A stretch of 64,000 nucleotides of DNA from Toxonevra muliebris (lineage: Eukaryota; Arthropoda; Insecta; Diptera; Pallopteridae). Below the pieces are notes generated by a model. The model saw only the letters and a list, made by a program, of their open reading frames with translations, had not been told where the DNA came from and searched no databases. Shown in pieces: positions 37,801 through 52,800 of the stretch. The stretch lies in contig OY829328.1 of the NCBI GenBank assembly GCA_963691655.1, forward strand, positions 14,462,704-14,526,703. Direction: 5' to 3'. Within the stretch, counting starts at the first letter, position 1. Each line of letters starts with the position of its first letter. A program made the position numbers and the translations under genes.

Positions 37801-40800
37801 TTAAAAAATTCCGAGATGTAGTTAAAAACATTAATAAAATAATCTCAATGCCTGAAAAAATTCGAATGATTTTTCTTTTTTAAAATAATACACAAAAAAA
37901 GCATAAAAACCAGCTTCCTAATGTGGTTGCCTTCCTTAATAAAACAGAACAGAGAGAACTGAATTATTTCTCTAAAATTTTGGGTAGTGATGCAATGTTG
38001 ATTTTGAGAAAAACTTAATTTAATATTTTTTATAAATTTTCCGTTAATAAAAAAGTAAAAAATACCGTAATTAATATTAGTTAAGTTATATTAAATTGGC
38101 AGATTTACAAAATCAGTAAATATTTGTGCTAGTTCTGATTACCAAATAACAATGATACATCGTCAGCTATAACAAAATTGACGCCACTCTAAATTAATAT
38201 TTCTTTCACACTTCTTAATCTTCACACATACCCGTATATGGATCCGTTATTTACTTGACTTTAGCCTTTTTAGTAAGTAGGTAATCTCATAATTGAATAT
38301 TGGCGAGTTTACTAAATATGTAATTGTTTTTGTTTGCATAGATTCAATAACAAGTGATTCACAACTTTGGATATGAAATGAGAAATGTACAAAATCATCA
38401 TGTTGTGCTAATGAAATGTGTTGAATAGTTTTTAAGTTGTTTAATTTACGAAAACAAAAACATAAAAACAGAAACAAAACTATTATAATTTTAATTGTTT
38501 GTATTGTTAGCTACTTATTGCACTTGAATAATAATGAAAAATAACGCGTATTAAACTTTGTGTAATACGCGATAGCAAATATTTAATGTTTTCAAAATCA
38601 AATCACGATCAAAAGCAAACAACCGGGAGTACCTAAATGTACTCTGGCAGTTGGGGAGCTCAGCTGATAGCTGAGACCTGAGCATCCGCAAATGATTGTT
38701 TGTTAAACGTGCCGCATTGGGATGCTGTAAATCACATGAGTTATTACTGCAAATTATGACTTTATCTGATTAGCGTGTTTGCAGATGTAGTAGCTTTATG
38801 GCACAGCAGCAGCGTGATGAGTTTATCTTTAAGTGCAGAGTTGATAAGAGCAGTCAGTTTTGATAATTTGTTGCCCGAAAAAAGCTAATAGGTAAATATG
38901 TATAAACAAGTATATATGTATGTATGCATGCATATATATTTGTAGCTATTTATATTTTTACGTTTACGACATGATACGGATTAGTAAACCTATTTTTGGA
39001 ATGCTGGCAATTAGAACCATTGGCAATTTGGAGTTTTCAAATGGTTGTACTTAGATTGTTTTGTTATCCACATGTGAGTATGTAAAATAGTGGAGAGGTT
39101 TTGTCTATGATTTATAAGAAGAGAACGTATAATAAAAAATACATATCAGCTAGAGCTTTAAATATTGTCCGAATATCCTCATAGCATATAAATATAAAAA
39201 CTAAAAAAATTCGCGAAATACATTTTTTGTTAAATATTGATTTTAGTTGCACTGTGTTATATTAGAGATACTTAATATACTCTTTTATACATTTAGTAAA
39301 ATTTAGAGTAAAAGTTTATAGTTACGAATAATTTGCATTATACTATTAATGGATACAATTTCCTTAGAGAAGGGAAAATAAAACTAAAAGGTAAGTGGCT
39401 AAAAAATATTTTACGGTCTATTTACTATAACTTTCTGATGTAAAATAACAAAGGTATTTTATGTTTTATTACATTAAAATTTTTAGAAATGGGCAAGCCT
39501 TAAACCTGTATAAAAAAATCGGATGTAAATGTATATTTATTTTTCAGAGCTCTATCAGAACTTGGTTATATTTTTTTTGCGCTTGAATGTGTAAATTTCC
39601 TATGACATTGTTCATGAAGTTAACAAATATTTTTATAGTTTTTGTTTACATTATCTAATTTAATTTGATGCTCGGATAATGCGATTACGACAGGTGAGCC
39701 TGACAGTTGTCAACAATAATTTGCCTAATCATTGTGTAAATACATTTCATTAGTTAGACAAAGGAATGACATTTAAGCATTGACTTGGACATGAACATCC
39801 TTGAAATGGAATTTGTAAATTCCGGTGTAATAAAAAACAAATTCATAATAATGACCTTCTATAATCACCTCTTACACAAACCAAGAAACCTTCTACAACA
39901 CAGTTTCAGTATACGCATTCGCCTTCTTGCTTGTTAGCAAGGAAAAAATATTTTCAGGAATTTTCAGTCGCTAAATAGGTGGACTTCTATAGAGAACATT
40001 AATCTTGGAATCAGGTAAACATCATATTCTTTTCTTGCTATCAAAATTTTGGATAAATTTGTGATTTTCTCAAAGACAAAGTTAGAGACAGTACACGGTA
40101 TGACATCATCAGTAGAAGAGTTATTTGTATGGATCAATCAGTAATCCCTCTTGCGGTCTTCGAGGTATCTCTAAAAACTGATAGCAGAGATTTCTGACGG
40201 GGCAGTGGTGGCTGCAATCAAGTATCTGATACACTTGAGTGTACCCATCAATTTCAAAACTGCTCGTGTTAACTGGAAATCATTAAATTTTTGTTAATTA
40301 CTCATGATTTGCAGATATTGTTTTAATTTATATTTCCTATTTGTTGTGTGTAACTTCGTGACTGAAACTATTTCGTATAATTTAAATCATGTAAATGTAA
40401 TAATTGTGCTTGTGCTCGAACTTGTTTTTTCATAAACTAATGTAACAATACGTATATTTTCCACACGTGAAGTTTTTTATTGCTATTTATCTTTCTTGCA
40501 TTTCACTCACTCATTCAGCTACTTACATTCAGTGGGTGGCGTATACTTTCTTTGCTTGAATATTTATGAAAATGATGAATTTTAAAAGTCAAATAATTTC
40601 GTTCAATGACGTCACGATGATGACTTTCAGCTGATGTTATAAAATTTGAGACATACCCAAATACATTTATGTATTTGTACAGCTACGGTGGAAGAAATAG
40701 GTCTGTTTCCGTACTATAAAGTTTTAACCTAATTTGTAGGTTTTTACCATTTTTTACTCGAAAAGCGTTCACGTACACAAAAATCTGGTGAATGAGAGAG

Positions 40801-43800
40801 GCAATAAGAGAGTAAATCATTTCCTCTTCGTGTCAGAAGTTTAAAGTTTTTACCCGAGATTTTTCTGCTGACAAAAACTTGAAAGTGTCAAACTGTTTAA
40901 CAAATGACATATTATGAGCTGACGATCACAAAAAACTATACATATAATATAAAATAATAAAATTAATTATTGTGAGAAACAAATAAATTTACAAAATCGT
41001 AATTGGCAAAACAATTTCCAAGCTGAATGTTTTCTTTTGTTTCAAATGACTTTAAATTCTTAAAGTTTCTTTAGTTTGAATTTTTTTTTCAAAAAGAACA
41101 ACTTTTTTGGTTTTATGCGTTCCCTTACTTTTTACAATTTTTGTCCCTCACTGAGAGAATTTTTTCTATTTGCTCGTATTTGACATAGTTTTAGCCCAAA
41201 AAGTAACATTTGTTTTAAGTAATTAAATATTTTAGATAAAAAATTCAAATTCTCAGCTATCCACAGCTATTTTTTTTTATCTGGATTGTATGATAGGAAG
41301 TATTTTTTCACTTTTATCTCAAATACAATACAATCAAAATAATTAACTTTCCTATTTTTCACAAATTTTTGAGTTTGACTGTCGCCAGCGTAATACGCAT
41401 CATAGTTCATAACTGGTGCATTTTTCTAAAAGCTTGGGAAATTCTCTAAAGGATATGGTAAAATGTAGCAACAGAGAACTGTTATGGTGGCAATTCCATC
41501 CCTTTTGGTAAGGGCCGTCTAGAGGCAGGCTTAGGAGCTGGAGGGCTAATATCTAGCAGTGACAAAATGTCACAAATAATATTTTCTTAATGATAGTGTT
41601 TTTTATTTTTATAAACCATACCAACAGTTTTGTAGTATTTGTGAGCTCCAATGACAACAAAATCGAAAACGACTCCTGTAAGCCTGTAAGGAGATGTGAA
41701 AACTTTTTTTATACACTTTAAGATTCCTAAGTAATATCATGAAAATAATTCCTATCCCTATTTTCATATTGGCCACTGGTAGTTTTTGTTCAAATCAATT
41801 TTTTGTATTTTTTTTTTAAAGCTTTAAAAAGCCTATTATTAAAAAAATATTGTCTGTAAAGTTTGCAGTGCAAACATTTTTCTTTTACCGCTGCTATTTC
41901 TTTGACCTTAGCTGTATGTATGTATGTATATTCTTTTAGTACATAAAAATAGTTCTTTGGTTTTATTTTTAGAACACGAGCCTTCACAATAAAACACTTT
42001 ACTCTTTTATTGAATCAATCCCAATAATAAATTTTCGCCTCCTCTCACCTTTCTTCGGCTGTCTCCTCGATTATTGTATTATCCCGCATGGCGTCAGTTA
42101 TGTCATTGGTGGTTTCTTGCATGGGGCTGGAATCCAAATCAATGGACGTCATCCCTTCAAGCATGGTCATAGCTTTGTGACACTGACTCACTGAGACTTA
42201 TTCAACTTGTTCAACACTAACTCGGCCGACTGATTAATTAGATAGATGGACGAATGAGTGACGCGTTCGTTTTTGTAATACTCTTTCCTTATTTATTTTA
42301 TTTTTGGTTGGTGGGGCGATTGTCAACAATTTAATTATGCGGCATGAGGTTATTCTATTTGGTTGGCGTGTATTATGATGGTAAATGTTTTTGTTTTGTT
42401 TCTTTTTATGCAGTTTGCTTGAATCAAGGCGAATAAATCGAGCTTCTCATTAGATTTGTGTGCTTACAAATATTGTAGGTATATTTTCGTTATTGATTTT
42501 TCTCCTTTTTCGATAGAGAGAACAAACACTTGCACATGCACCCGTGAGCAACCAAGAATTGTGCACTTAAATAAATTGGAACAATACACAGTCAACAACA
42601 CAACCAGTGTTGCAAAATTAAAATTTTTATTAATTTTTGCATATATACAAAAATGTTTTGTTTTTCACAATTTCACTTGCGTAATTCCCACACAAAAATT
42701 TCGCTTTCACGTATGAATGAAAATCTATCTATGTAAATTTTTTCTTAGTTAATTTTTTTTAATTGTTTCGTTTTGTTTTCACTTTGGTGTCGTTTCATTA
42801 GCGATTGGTACGATATTTTTGTTAAATGCTCCTTTTAAATTATTTTTGGAAATATTTAACCATATGAATTTTTTGTTTGCGTACTCGTTGATTTTTCTTT
42901 GACGCTCTCGTATTGCGTCTTTGAATTTGCAGAAAAAACAAAATTTTATGAAGAATGACTAACTGTAAATGCGCGATCACGGGCAGTACTGGAAGATTTC
43001 TTCTTAGTTTTATATTCTTCTTTTTTGAGTTTTTCTTTGGCTACGGTTTACGAAGATGCAAGAATGTTGACAGCTACAATGTTGCTGATGATTGTAATGA
43101 GAAGTTGATAACAATGCGTCAAAAAACAGACGACGGCGATGCTTATTTATCACGAGATATATTTCAGACTATCACACACTAATAGCAGCTGCGGCGTATA
43201 ACTAGTAAAAGATACTGAAATATGTTCGTCCGTATCCGTTGAAATTTGTATCTCGACTGAAATTGTATTTTTCTCATTCAAATTGAGATACACTCATTCG
43301 TCGTCGTTTGTGTACAATTAATGTAGCACGTATACTACAAAAGAGCATTCGCAACTCTTGGTTGAAGAAAGAAACAGCATTGGGGGGGAGGGCAGCAGGT
43401 GGCGAACAGCGCTGCGTGCCGTAGTTGAACGAGAGAGCGCAGCTGTGTTGCGTTTTTGATGCGGCGTGCTGTTCAAATTTCACTCGCGGCCGAATTATTA
43501 GTAATAAATAAAAACGGCTGACTGCCCGTTTGTCTGATAGACGGTGTGTGTTATTGTTATGTTTTGAAATATCAAATATTTTTTAGTAATATTTCTATGA
43601 ATATAATAATATCCATGTGAACAATAAGTCAGTATTTCAATTGTTTTTTTGTGCAAAGTGTGCGCATGTTTAGGTTATTTGCTTTTTCTTTACAATGCAA
43701 TTTTTCATTTACTTGCCGTATATTTCTATTACATTGGCAACAAAGCTGATTAAATATTACTCAATGTATACGGAGAGAAAGAGAGCAGAACTTTTCTTTT

Positions 43801-46800
43801 ATCCACTCTTTTTCAACTCTCATTTTGTTCTATTGTAATTGAGTGAAATTTCAAGCATTTGCGCATTTGGCAGTGACATGACATCAGTTTCATATCGATT
43901 TATAGTAAGAAAGTGCACTTTTTTGTTATTGTTTTTTGTTTGTTGTTGTTGTAACTTCTTGCAGAAGTTCACAAACTTTTTACGTGTGACGCTAATCTTG
44001 ATAGCGTATTCAGTTTTCGATTACATACATTTTTTAACACAGCAGCATTTTCAAAAACTAAAAAAAATCAAGCAGTTTGACTCATAATAAATGAAAAATG
44101 TTTGCACATACAAATGTAGGTATTAAATTATGAAGTGAATGAGATATAAAAAATTTTGGGTGTAGGTATATTCTTAAAGTTTGTATCTTCCTTTAATATT
44201 GCAAAATTTCTATATACAGGAAAAAAAATGATCCATATCATTCCAAGTTGCTTAATTCTAAATCATAATAACTCGTAAACTTTACAAAACAAAACTTTAC
44301 AGAACTCGTAATTGTGAATATCTCGATAACCTTTCGTGTTAGCGAGAAACAAACCATCGACTTGTTTAGAAATGATGTAATAAATGATAGAAATTTCATG
44401 TTGACTAGTTCACGAGACCATGACAATTTTTGTTTGGAAATGTGTTTCATTTTTCTTTCAACGATACTGCGTAAAATATAGAATCTTGTCATTTAATACA
44501 CAATTTGCATACACTTATATACAATAGCAATTTTAATTTGTATTCCTGAAACAGCATTCTAGAAAAAATCGTGTTTAACTCAATTAATTCATATAAAAGA
44601 ATTGTTTTTAATAACAAGATATGAGACAACGACCAATGCTATCCAATCTTATGTTCATAGTTATGGCTGTGAGTGAATTCATAAGTGTGTGCTAGAGATG
44701 GGCGCGTGACATAAATTTTACGTGACACGCGTGAGCATGCACGCACGTGACATAATTTCCACGTGAACATGAGTGAGCGTGATTCGATTTCCATAATTCT
44801 TACGTGAACATGCATGAGCAAGACATAATTTCGACGTAAAAATGCGTGAGTATAAGTTACTTTTGACCATGACGTCGTTATAGCTCACAATTTCTGTGTT
44901 TTTCTTCAATTAAGAATCTTGCAAATTCGAAAATCACTATACAATCACTATTACACAAGCACTTTATTTTTTATTTATATAAATAAAAATTTAACAATAA
45001 AAAGACTGCGTGCGTGAACATGAGTGAATTTTTTTAGAAATATTTCAACGTGCGTGGACATGCGCACATTTTTTTTTTTTTTTAAATGCTAACGTGCGAG
45101 AACATGCGTGAGTAGTATTTTCAAAAAGTACTCACGCGTCCATCTCTAGTGTGTTTATTATAATATGAAATAAGTCATTCAGTTTACATTAAAGTTGCAA
45201 ATTTGCAAGTAAATGTACACCTAACGATTAATATATATCCAAATGAAGTAATAAGTTCCGAAACCTTGAACTAAAATCAGAACCACAATGAATGTGTTCT
45301 TAAATGAAATTGATTTATATGTACATATATGTATGTATACAATATTTTGCGAAAAATTAAAATGTTTACGCTTATCTGTTTAAAATTCATTTTAAATATT
45401 ATTATTTTTGTTTTTTCGTGAAACGAATTTATTTTTCGAATTATTGTGTTACTCAAAATAGCACCCATTGACTTTGTATGTATAAAATATGCATATAAAT
45501 GATCAGACGCCAAAAAAACTATAAATTATTTTAAAAAGAATGAATATGGTAAACAAATTTGCTTAAGAATGATTAATTTTATAGAATTTCAACATTTATA
45601 GAAATGAATGTGTAAATATTTAAATGCATGTTCAAGAATGTTTGTAAACAAATGTTTTAAAATGCAGCTGCTCAAATATTCTCCACATACATACATCTAT
45701 GTGTATGCATGTATTGACTAGATACTTGAAAGAAAGACTGGATTTTAAAATTTTTTCCGCTTCTTTGGAGAATTCAGGTAGTTCAAATGCTTTCCTGTGC
45801 TTTAAAGTGCATTAATCCCTCTGTTATCCAAAGAAAAAATCATACTTGTGTTAAGGTCACGAAATGACCTTCTATGTATTTTTCATTTATTTCAAAAGAA
45901 AATCGGTAATTTTCAAGCAATTTTTAAAAATGAATTAATTTAAAAAGAACTTTCAGGACTTAAAGTAATATAATAATATAAAATAATAATAAACGATATA
46001 TATTTTACATACAATGAAGGACATAAGTCTTCGTAGAGCACACCGAATTTTCAGTTTCTGTAAAACCAAAGAATCGAAAGCAAAATTAGGTTTGCAGTTT
46101 GACTATTTATTCTTAAGAAAATATGAACAAATTTATTTCATGACAACATAACGGTAAATTCACAATCATAACAAAAAATTAACATGACAAAAGTCTTCAT
46201 TAACTACGAATTTATCGAAGGACCAGCTATTTAGTATGAGCAATAACATTATATGCCTCTTTCAATATATAATGGGTCCTCTTTGGGCGCCAATGCAGTC
46301 GTCGTGAAACTGCAAACTTAATTTTCCCTTTATATTCTTCTGGATCATTGGCTTGCTTCTCTTTTATGCATCGTCTATCGATTCGCTGCGTTGCTCAGTT
46401 TTTTCACAAACAAGGCGAACGATTTCCAGCGACTACTGGGATAACTTGATTAAATAGAACAAGTTCCGAAATGTCAGTGATATTGGAAAACAGAATCAGC
46501 CAGCGGTTAGTTTGCCTCTCACACTTTTCAATCAGTTGGCCAATTGTATCAACTTGATAATTTTTGGCAATTTTTTCATATGATTTCCAAGATTCATTTT
46601 ATCGGGATGTAATCAAATCAAACCCGTAACCATTTTATAATTTTTCGGAATGTGCTGAAGAATTGTAATTCGGTCATTGAAAAATTGTCAACTGATAAAC
46701 AGTGGTAAGAGCCATAATTTGTTCTTACTAAAACATACAGGTCGGTTGTAATATTCTGCCCCTGGTCCTCACTTACCAGTGACGAGTCTTGGTTGGCCTT

Positions 46801-49800
46801 TGGTTTCGTTCTGGTGATAAACTCACGAATACTATTTTCCCAAATAAACATACAAATTCCAGCAGAACTTTATGCGAACGCCCGCAGCTATTAATGTTTT
46901 TAGTTCCAACTTACATACTTGGCATACTAGGCATGCAGACGTTGAATAAGCATCTGCCTCTAAATGAACTAAGGCGTTCATCTACGGTAATATTTTTATA
47001 TGAGGAAAAGAGTAGAGATAAATTAGCCACCTACTTTTCATACAAATGTCAAAGAGGAGCAAGCTTGTCTGCCAATTCTAGGGAGAGAAAAAGCGAAAAT
47101 TACACTATGGTCATCAGATGATCTTAAGTTGTGTTTACGTAAGTTTTGATTTCGCCACTTATTTCAGAATGTAAAAAAATTATTTTTCGTATTTTCTTTC
47201 GTGATAAATAATTATTAAAGATATCGTGAAAGGAAATGCTAGAATTCTGTTTACTTTAGAAAATATGGGCAATTAAAACAAAAAAAGGTCACGAAATGAC
47301 CTTAAGATAACAGAAGGGTTAAAAGTTAGCTGAATTACCGGCAGGGATACAATTACATCTGAGTATCAGAGTATGCTCGTTGGATAACGGAGGTGCTCCA
47401 GAGTACTGTGTTAACTCCGTTTTTGGGTTTTTTTACTAAATTACTTTGGAGCTCTTTCGTTATCCAACAAGTATACCAATCACTTTTGATGGTCCTCAAT
47501 TTGTCGCACAGTGTTATTAATTCAATTGCATGCAATTTTTGTTTGTTGTTGTTACTGTTAACAATTCACACCATACTTCAGAGAAGAATTTAAAATAATG
47601 CCACTTAAACCTCTGGGGGGCATATAGAAAATTCACACACATGGCCAATTTAATAGTGCATCATAATTTGTATCAAACAACAATTTTTGGAATTAAAATG
47701 TTTTTAACTACGTCTAGTTTACATATCACCATGAGAATAGAAGTGTCGGAACATCAGCAATGACAATTTTCAGGTTATGATTCAAGCTAACGTATTTTTA
47801 ACCGCTCTTTTCAATGGAATACTGCCGAAACTTCCATATCTTACCGTTTAGGCGCTATTTAACCAACAACAGTTTTCCACCCCAAAAAACATCACACAAT
47901 TACAATGTTTGAAATGTGATTATCTCAAAATTATGTTTTGGAAGTTACGACACTTCTATTCTCATTCGATATAAACTTTTTTGGGCCCATAATTGAGATG
48001 CCAGTAGTGCCCAATATAGGACCTCGAGCAAAAACTTTGGAGTGCTTAGAGTAAACTCATCACAATTTTTACATAGGTACAAATTTTAGTTTTGGTTTAT
48101 TTTAGACTGATAATTTTGGTTCCAGGAATGTCTAATATATGAGGGAGGTCTATATCTTAAGCAATAACTTTGAAACGCGCTAAACAACTTTAGTGAAATT
48201 TAAAAAATTAAATCAATTGGTTTTTCAAATTTAATACCACGCCTTCTTATGGGATTTTCTAACATTTTTGCACGACCTTTTGAAGAAAGAATTCGGAAAC
48301 TCGCCGGTCTTTTTTGTGTAAAGTTAATGTACTGCATAAGACTTGGTTCTAATTGTAATTCCAAAATCGGAAGACAATAAGCTTTTTTAATCCCCTTAAC
48401 AAAAACAAAACTCTCATTCTCATAGTCCGCAAACGTGTTGTTTTAAGCGTTTCTGCTACCGTCGAAACAAATGAAACGAAATCACTTAATTAGACATTTG
48501 TATCGGTCAAACATCTGCATAGATAGTTTAATAAAATATAATAAGATGATATTGAAAGAAACTAACCATTAAAATAATATAATATTTGCTTAATTCACAA
48601 GAATAATAATTTTACACAGATTGCAAAAATAATTTCGCAACCAGCTTCATAATTTCACCAAACTGACAACTGGCTGTCATATATGATATTCAATTGTCAT
48701 TTGGTTTATCTACATACATGAGTGATTCAACGTGCTATTACCTACACATATCCAAAGATCAGTGTTTTATTTTCTTGAACAACTATTTTCTATTTATATA
48801 TGTAAACATGTATGTATAAACTTAATAAATCAATTTTCTATATTTTTATAGACAAATTAAATTCCACGTTTTTTTTAAGTCGGTTATATTTGCTTTTGAA
48901 GTAAAAACTTTCAACACAAAATGATTTTATTAAAATTTGTAAATAAAATCATTAAAAAAAAAATAACAAAATACACGCGTTAACTGTGAGACTGTGATCA
49001 ACGTAGTGAAACGATCCATAAAAATATAATTATTTGTATGTATCTTCATTGAATTCGATTATAAACTCGATTAAAAAAGCAAATGTTGATCGACATCATT
49101 CATTCGCATTGCATTAAAGTATAAACAATTATATTTATTATTTATACACATCTGTGTATAGGTATACAGTATTATATCGATGCCTTCAAGAAAGAACATT
49201 GTAACAAACATTTTCGATATTTTTTTTTTTTTTTGTATGTTTGAAATGAATATATATTCGGTCATGTCTGTAGGAATTAGGTTTGTATGTAATAGTTATT
49301 AATTATTTAAAAAAGGAACAAAAAATTTATGCTAACTATAAATTTCAAAATTTACGATAAAAAATTAAAGTACGCAACGTTTTTTTTTTTGTCATGTAAA
49401 ATTAGCTTTCTGCCAAGTTTTTCAACAACATTTTTTGAATCATATTATGGAGGCAATTCCCGATATAATGTTAATTATTTATCAGAAAATGGAAAAAAAT
49501 TATTTATTGCAATTATTTATCATTTTGAAAATGTTGATTACGATAAAATTAAAGTGTGCAACGTCCGCTTCGTTTCCCGTAAAATTTTAATTTTGTTGGT
49601 TACGTTGTTCTTCCGGGAAGGTAGCATTTTAATTATTTATACTGGCTTCTTAATATAATCACATGAACTGGTATAAGTAGTAAGTAGAAATTTATATGAA
49701 TTTATGCGATGAAAGTAATAAGACCCCCAACATGCTCTTTGCTTATCACCACAATAAAAACCAAGGCTGCCTTAATTTTTCGATACTAAAAATGAGTTAA

Positions 49801-52800
49801 ATTATATTAAAAATATTCAATTAAATAAATTACGGAGCATTTGAGTGAATATGTTAAACCAATAAAATTTTTGTTTGAAAGATAATTTTCGAAAAAAAAA
49901 AAATAAAACTAATCCAAGCAAATCAAACTCTATATTTAGTCAAAAAACGCTTTAGGTAAAAAGTAAAGCCGTAGGTGGTTTGTAGTACACACATGGCATT
50001 TGAGTTTTGCATAGTAACGAGCTTTAGAACAAAATATTACACTACCCACTAATAATTTTTGAAGAAGCTGGATTAATAATTTCTTTAAACACTAAATATT
50101 TTATAATGAAGTTGTTGATATTAGAGATTTAGACATATTTTTAAAAGTAGAAAATGGTTCATATAACATGAGGGACCCATGTGGTTTTATACAGGACTTT
50201 ATTGACCTAAGAAAGTACTCAATTAGAGAGCAATTACTTCAACTAATCAATCCTAATGTGTGATATGTTTAATATTGAACACAGGACAGACTGAATAATT
50301 CTAAAATAGTCTGACCTTTTAACGTTTCATTATGTGCATAATCAGTGGCAGATACAGAAAACATCTAAAAAATAAAAATTCTCCATATGAACCAAATTCC
50401 GGGCAGGAACTTTACGTACGTAGCCATTATTTTTTTTTTTTTGCTTATTCATAAACTTTATTTCGATATCTTTCGATGTTATGTATTTTGGGGAAAACCT
50501 GTTCTTGTAGCAAATCATTTCATAATTTTTATGATCTATTTCCAAGGTAATGGATCGTGGAAAATATTAACAATAGGAAACATTTATTCAGTTTTCAGTT
50601 TTAGATTGGTTTATAATGGATCGAGAATTAATTAGAATTTTAAAAATAATTTAAGGTCGCTGACTCCTACTCTGTATTTAGATTTTCTCTTTCCCATCTG
50701 GGATTTTCTTTATATCGACCCGAAACCTATAATTTTGTTTTGCCGCTGGTAAAAATTGAATAAAGAGCAGGACCCAGAACACTGCCCTGTGGTACTCCGG
50801 CTTTTATTTGACATGTGGCTGGTGTTTCATCATTTACTTCAACATAGAACTATCTTTCATGTAGATAGGACTTTAAGACTAAATAAAATGAAGCTGGAAG
50901 TAAATTTTTTTAATTTGTATAATAGACCTTGATGCTAAATTCTGTCAAAGGCTTGTTGAATGTCCAAAAACATGGCAGAGCAATATTTTTTGCGTTCCAG
51001 AAAGTCAGTGACAATATTCACTATGCGATGATATTAAATATGTATGGTCACTTTTTAAAGCATTTACTTCCCATCTGGGAAACGAACCTGAGGCAGTTGG
51101 AACTACAGTCTAACACTCATTTACCAGGCCACCGAGGTGACCGTGCTTATGACGATTGGTGATCCCCAACTATATTCTTATTTTCTAGTATTTTCGAGAA
51201 TATTGCCAGCAAACTTATAGGTCTATATGAGTACACTGAGTTTTCAGGTTTATTTAGTTTAGGTATCATTATTATTTCAGCACATTTCCATTGAGAAGAA
51301 AAGTGGTTTAATGAGCAAGCTTATTCCTTATTCTTATAATTGAAAGTAAATCGTAATAACTAAAAACAATAATAACTAATTAGCTTCACCTTTTTGCCTG
51401 TTTCAGTTATTAAATTTTTAAGTGTTTGAAAATCTTTTGGGAGGGGTGAGGGAAATTTCCCCCTGTTTCCCCCTTGTAACCGCGCCTGGCATAATAGTTT
51501 GTACGTAGATTACACCAAAAAAATAATTTATTTTTGAAGGAAATGCTAACAATAAACTTTAATACTGAAATCAATTCCCCAAATAGTTGCTGATGTTGGA
51601 CGAAAAACAGAGCAAACAAATAAAATTCTATGACTGCGAATATTAAGGAGGTCACCTGGGGTAGAACGCTAAAAATAAGTATTTTTTGCAGATTTTTTAT
51701 TTTCAAAACTCAACGGCATTTTAAAAAGCACAGCTTGTACTTTAAGATGCTCGGACCCGATTCAGCGCATTAAAAACCATCGGAAAAATATATTATGGTT
51801 TCTGGGTTAGGGGGTTGCTCTAATTTTGTCGGCCTGTGTAATGTTTCGAGTGCTAAATTTAGGTAGAGTAAGTCCGGGTAATATGTCAACTACTTTATTG
51901 TCATTGTATCTGTCAAGTTCTCCGAAAAAAACTATCTGTTTTTTGACATATCTTACGTTGCTCCTAGAAGCATTTAAAAAAGAGCTCGATATTTCCGGGA
52001 CGCATCGCAAAAAGGAAAATTTTGACAAATCCACAAATGCAACAAAGAGTCATAACCTTGAGAGAGGTACGTAGGTGTATTCATTAATATTCAATGTTTC
52101 AAGTATATAAATTTCAGCTAACTTTTCAATACTCAGTGCTGATTTTCAATCTATAAAAAATCACACTTTCAGTGGTGCGTTTTCACATCATTATCAATTA
52201 ATGGGTTAAATAAAGTATTACCTTCGATTTTGGAAATGATGACGTACACATTATGTAGTTATGTTTCTATTTATGTATGTATTTCTATTGTACGAACATT
52301 ATTTACGTCATAACTATATTCAAATAATCATTGACGTCATAGTTTGGGGTGGACTTTAAGGGTGATGAATTGTGTAATGGTAAAATTTTGTTATTAAAAT
52401 AATTAATAGCTTTTATATGTACCTACACTTTGGAAGAGTAATTTGGTAAAAAAAGTTCACTCACAAGAGAAGAAAATGTTGTGTAAAACGTAATTAGATC
52501 AAAAGGGGACGTTTAAGTTAATTTGCTTAACCCTTTGGAGGGCGCGCTCTGAAAAGTTACACGGCAATTTAGCGCGCAAAGTTGATTTCATAGTACCAAC
52601 TGAAATTTTTCTTATTTATAGCATAAAATCATTAAAGTAAAACAACAAGCTGCATCTCAAAACTTACAACGTCGCTTGAATGGCAGCAGCCGGGTACAAT
52701 GATTAGTATTTAAAAAACACCAATTAAATAGTTGGCGGCTAACTTACCGTGGCGCTCCCTTCGTAGTGTTAAGTTTATAGTTTTTCAACGTTAATTTGTT

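Larger units (their letters stand above)
35922..42048 (-). other. Gdap2 intron segment between alternative first exon and CRAL-TRIO exons
   Basis: 6.1 kb. It contains a hAT MITE with target duplication (36783-37452), an inverted-repeat element (37531-37939) and a diverged dispersed-repeat copy near 40690-40900. No other gene is supported. Confidence 0.6.

Noticed and set aside
43274..43483. 69-aa frame on the minus strand (MKFEQHAASK...)
   Set aside because: Located in GC-richer promoter-like DNA, no family features and no splice context linking it to Gdap2.
51807..52074. Overlapping 75-aa and 82-aa frames on opposite strands
   Set aside because: Neither shows a family motif; most likely chance or old repeat sequence.
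52333..52340. CRE-like TGACGTCA sites (also near 40610)
   Set aside because: An eight-base motif is expected by chance in 64 kb; no supporting promoter context.
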